A DNA stretch of 64,000 nucleotides from contig NZ_LFNF01000003.1 in assembly GCF_001045445.1 (NCBI RefSeq), forward strand, positions 186,001-250,000, read 5' to 3'. The position numbers were made by a program, and so were the translations under genes. Of the stretch, positions 61,603 to 64,000 are shown one piece after another (the first letter of the stretch is position 1; the number at the start of each line of letters is the position of its first letter). This DNA comes from Chryseobacterium sp. BLS98 (GTDB taxonomy: Bacteria > Bacteroidota > Bacteroidia > Flavobacteriales > Weeksellaceae). Under the pieces are notes generated by a model. The model did not search any database, was not told where the DNA came from, and saw only the letters and a list, made by a program, of their open reading frames with translations.

Positions 61603-62370
61603 CTATTTATATTTTAAAGGATATTTCACATTTTTAAGATCATCAATGCTTGCTTTCAGCGATCCAACAGCCAATTCAGCTTTTAGCAGCATAGGAATAT
61701 GGTTGGCATCATTGGTCACCCACATCGTTACGCCTTCTTTTTCCTTGAAAACCCTTCCGCTTTTTACAGACGGGATAATCTTTAGACAGTTGATGGTGCC
61801 GAATTTTGTTTTCAGATCTTCTGTTCCGGTCACTTTTAGCTGGAAAGGAAACATTTCATCATCAATCCATACATTCATGTTGATAACGGTTCCCACCTTC
61901 AGCTCACTTGTACTTTTGCTTCTTAAATAATAAAAGCATGAAAGCATATCCTGAACTCCTTTCACAGACTTGATCACTTTTGAGCCGTTGGCAGGCGTTT
62001 TTTTATCAGTTAGGATCAGGGTATTATTGCTATGGTTGAAAACGGTTTCAAAATGCTGGCGATAGCTTCCTTCGCGTACATTTCTCACGTAAAAGCTCGG
62101 CAGTCCGGTTTCCATATTAATGAAGCTTTCATATAAATCTTCTACTTTAAAGAACGCTTTTACAGCACCTGTAGTCTGTCCTGTACCTTTTACGTAAAGA
62201 TGCGAAGCGCCCATATAATTGGTTTTTTTTGCAGTAAGATTGGCGGTTCCGGCATTCAGGATTCCGTAGTGGATTCTGAATGTAATAGATTCACCGTCAG
62301 CAATATTATCGATCTGGGCATGGCCTAAAAGGAACGTGAATATTGCAAAAAGATTTAAAATTTTCTTCAT
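61603..62370 (-). CDS. DUF3108 domain periplasmic protein
   Basis: A 255-residue exported protein with a signal peptide (LNLFAIFTFLLGHAQ). The DUF3108 domain is recognised by ITFRIHYGILNAGTANLTAK, the VKGVQDMLSCFYYLRSK helix and KEGVTMWVTNDANHIPMLL near the end. Function not established; such proteins are envelope-linked. A -7 box lies upstream at 62397-62404. Confidence 0.88.
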   Translation of the reverse strand: MKKILNLFAIFTFLLGHAQIDNIADGESITFRIHYGILNAGTANLTAKKTNYMGASHLYVKGTGQTTGAVKAFFKVEDLYESFINMETGLPSFYVRNVREGSYRQHFETVFNHSNNTLILTDKKTPANGSKVIKSVKGVQDMLSCFYYLRSKSTSELKVGTVINMNVWIDDEMFPFQLKVTGTEDLKTKFGTINCLKIIPSVKSGRVFKEKEGVTMWVTNDANHIPMLLKAELAVGSLKASIDDLKNVKYPLKYK

Positions 62371-62396
62371 GGTATGACATTTAACAAAAACATTGC

Positions 62397-62404
62397 CAAA
62401 TTTA
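62397..62404 (-). promoter_or_regulatory. -7 box of the DUF3108 gene
   Basis: CAAATTTA on the plus strand reads TAAATTTG on the minus strand, 26 bases before the ATG. Confidence 0.55.
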
Positions 62405-62486
62405 AGATTCTTAAGTATTTACGGAGATTTGATAAATCTCAGGTTTTTATTTAGAATCAATTAAATATGCTTCGCATTAAAATTAG

Positions 62487-62494
62487 TAAATTTG
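62487..62494 (+). promoter_or_regulatory. -7 box TAAATTTG of the ferredoxin reductase gene
   Basis: Exact TAnnTTTG 33 bases before the ATG at 62528. Confidence 0.55.
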
Positions 62495-62527
62495 CAGTTA
62501 CATGTATAATTAAATTATCTTATTATT

Positions 62528-63583
62528 ATGATAACCACTGATATATTGATCATAGGGGCCGGACCTACCGGGCTTTTTGCTGTTTTTGAAGCAGGTTTAC
62601 TAAAAATGAAGTGCCATATTATCGATGCACTTCCGCAGCCGGGAGGACAGCTAGCAGAGCTTTATCCTAAAAAACCTATTTTCGATATTCCGGGATATCC
62701 TTCTGTAAATGCCGGAGAATTAGTGGATAATTTAATGGAACAGATCAAGCAGTTTCAGCCTGGATTTACTTTGGGAGAAACGGCAGTTTCCTATACAAAA
62801 GTGGACGATGAATGGTTTGAAGTGATTACTAACAAAGGAACGGTTCATAGATGTAGGGCAATTGCCATTGCCGGTGGATTGGGAACTTTTGAGCCAAGAA
62901 AGCCTACTTTCGATAATGTTGCTGATTATGAGGAAAAAGGTCTTGAATATTTTGTTAAAGAACCTGAGCATTTCAGAAATAAAAAAGTGGTGATTGCCGG
63001 AGGTGGAGATTCTGCTCTTGACTGGAGTGTTTTCCTTTCCAATGTTGCCAGTGAAGTGACTTTGATCCACAGAAGAAATGAGTTCAGAGGTGCCTTGGAT
63101 TCAGTGGAAAAAGTTCAGGATCTTAAGAATGAAGGTAAAATTAAATTAATTACTCCTGCTGAAGTTACCGGAATCAAAGGTGATGGAAAAGTGGAAGCGA
63201 TCACGGTACAGATCGAAGGGCAGGAAGCTTATGATATTGAAACGGATTATTTCATTCCTTTATTCGGACTGACTCCAAAACTGGGTGAGATTGGAAACTG
63301 GGGATTGAATATCGAGAAAAATGCCATCGTTGTAAACAATGCATTGGATTACCAAACCAATATTGACGGGATTTACGCGATTGGAGATATCAATACTTAT
63401 CCTGGAAAATTAAAGCTGATCCTTTGTGGTTTCCATGAAGCAACGCTAATGTGTCAGAGTGTTTACAACAGGCTGAATCCAGGGAAGAAATTTGTTCTGA
63501 AATATACAACCGTAAGTGGAGTAGACGGATTTGACGGAAGCCGTAAGGAAGCAGAAAAAGCAGTTGTGAAAAAAATTGACTAA
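62528..63583 (+). CDS. Ferredoxin--NADP(+) reductase, thioredoxin-reductase-like
   Basis: A 351-residue two-dinucleotide-domain flavoenzyme. FAD motif ILIIGAGPTGL is at the N-terminus, the NADPH motif VVIAGGGDSALDW in the middle, and GIYAIGDINTYPGKLKLIL near the C-terminus. There is no CxxC, so it is not a thioredoxin reductase but the TrxR-like FNR of Bacillus/Chlorobium type. Its partner, a 2Fe-2S ferredoxin, follows 12 bases later, which supports the role. Confidence 0.92.
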   Translation: MITTDILIIGAGPTGLFAVFEAGLLKMKCHIIDALPQPGGQLAELYPKKPIFDIPGYPSVNAGELVDNLMEQIKQFQPGFTLGETAVSYTKVDDEWFEVITNKGTVHRCRAIAIAGGLGTFEPRKPTFDNVADYEEKGLEYFVKEPEHFRNKKVVIAGGGDSALDWSVFLSNVASEVTLIHRRNEFRGALDSVEKVQDLKNEGKIKLITPAEVTGIKGDGKVEAITVQIEGQEAYDIETDYFIPLFGLTPKLGEIGNWGLNIEKNAIVVNNALDYQTNIDGIYAIGDINTYPGKLKLILCGFHEATLMCQSVYNRLNPGKKFVLKYTTVSGVDGFDGSRKEAEKAVVKKID

Positions 63584-63588
63584 TTTTG
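63581..63588 (+). promoter_or_regulatory. -7 box of the ferredoxin gene, overlapping the reductase stop
   Basis: TAATTTTG begins with the TAA stop of the reductase gene and ends seven bases before the ferredoxin ATG, so an extra leaderless ferredoxin mRNA is possible. Confidence 0.45.
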
Positions 63589-63595
63589 CGGTATT

Positions 63596-63925
63596 ATGTC
63601 AGATATCAATATTAAGATCACCGACCGGGAAGGGGTAACCCATGATGTTGTAGCGCCTACAGATATGTCTATGAACCTGATGGAGATCATCCGTTCTTAT
63701 GAATTGGCGGAAGAAGGAACTATCGGGGTATGCGGAGGAATGGCCATGTGCGCCTCATGCCAGGTATATGTGATCAATGATCCGGGCCTTGAGCCGATGG
63801 GCGATGAAGAAGATGCCATGCTGGCGGAAGCTTACCACGTAAAAGAGAACAGCAGACTGGGATGCCAGCTACATATGGTGGATGAAATGGAAGGCCTTGA
63901 AGTGGAGATTGCTCCCTATCCTTAG
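63596..63925 (+). CDS. 2Fe-2S ferredoxin (adrenodoxin type)
   Basis: A 109-residue plant/vertebrate-type ferredoxin: the cluster ligands read CGGMAMCASC (C-x5-C-x2-C), with the last Cys in RLGCQLHMV. It carries single electrons, probably from the reductase encoded just upstream to Fe-S assembly or an oxygenase. The terminator at 63953-63987 ends the pair. Confidence 0.95.
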   Translation: MSDINIKITDREGVTHDVVAPTDMSMNLMEIIRSYELAEEGTIGVCGGMAMCASCQVYVINDPGLEPMGDEEDAMLAEAYHVKENSRLGCQLHMVDEMEGLEVEIAPYP

Positions 63926-63952
63926 AAAATATTTAATTTAAGTTAATATAAA

Positions 63953-63987
63953 AAAAACTCCTGAAAATTTACTTTTCAGGAGTTTTT
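63953..63987 (+). terminator. Rho-independent terminator of the ferredoxin genes
   Basis: Perfect 15-bp stem AAAAACTCCTGAAAA / TTTTCAGGAGTTTTT with a five-base loop. Confidence 0.9.
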
Positions 63988-64000
63988 ATTTTAATTTTTA

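Noticed and set aside
1..64000. CRISPR array, insertion sequence, prophage or integron
   Set aside because: No regularly spaced repeats, transposase, integrase or phage structural gene was seen.

Overview
The window is AT-rich bacterial chromosome from a member of the Flavobacteriia, most likely Chryseobacterium or a close relative in the Weeksellaceae. Four things point there. It starts inside gldM, followed by gldN (type IX secretion and gliding motor). It encodes a cargo protein with a type A type IX sorting tail. Many genes have a Bacteroidota -7 promoter box (TAnnTTTG) and little or no Shine-Dalgarno sequence. It carries a subclass B3 metallo-beta-lactamase resembling the GOB enzymes of Elizabethkingia. 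I see no transposase, integrase, phage gene, rRNA operon or CRISPR array.

Layout. 1-4700: gldM end, gldN, an FAD oxidoreductase, a SemiSWEET transporter and two small lipoproteins. 5200-11500: a three-gene RND efflux operon behind a small membrane protein. 11700-21700: a polymorphic-toxin locus with a type IX cargo protein, two large RHS/YD-repeat proteins (the second ending in a swapped-in toxin tip), an immunity gene, and then a stranded toxin-tip fragment with its own immunity-like gene. 22000-31000: housekeeping and small genes (M20 peptidase, tRNA-Ser, asparaginase, two RNA methyltransferases, tsaD). 31000-36900: a giant TamB protein, an Lrp/AsnC regulator and a small membrane protein. 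36960-40281, minus strand: a grasp-with-spasm type peptide natural-product cluster. 40900-45750: split transketolase, an SGNH hydrolase and a sodium symporter. 45800-53600: a minus-strand series of redox and detoxification genes (YjdJ, OsmC, YjdI, TMEM175, FMN reductase, the B3 beta-lactamase, two pirins, a second YjdJ-like protein, an MFS exporter). 53900-63925: asnB, an RNA m5C methyltransferase, yjdM-like, an ABC ATPase, a YceI lipoprotein, pheS, a DUF3108 protein, and a ferredoxin reductase next to its ferredoxin.

The best candidate for a little-described system is the 36960-40281 cluster. A short precursor with a GG leader end is followed by a terminator-like hairpin, then a lipoprotein, an ATP-grasp ligase, a 60-residue unknown protein and a SPASM protein, with the last four genes overlapping by 1-4 bases. 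The SPASM protein shows no radical-SAM CxxxCxxC motif, and the predicted core peptide has neither Cys nor Lys. The second is the RHS locus, whose downstream debris records replacement of toxin tips, with a 46-bp hairpin repeat behind the stranded module boundaries.

No searches were run. Family names rest on recognised motifs and remembered relatives; promoters and terminators were read by eye.
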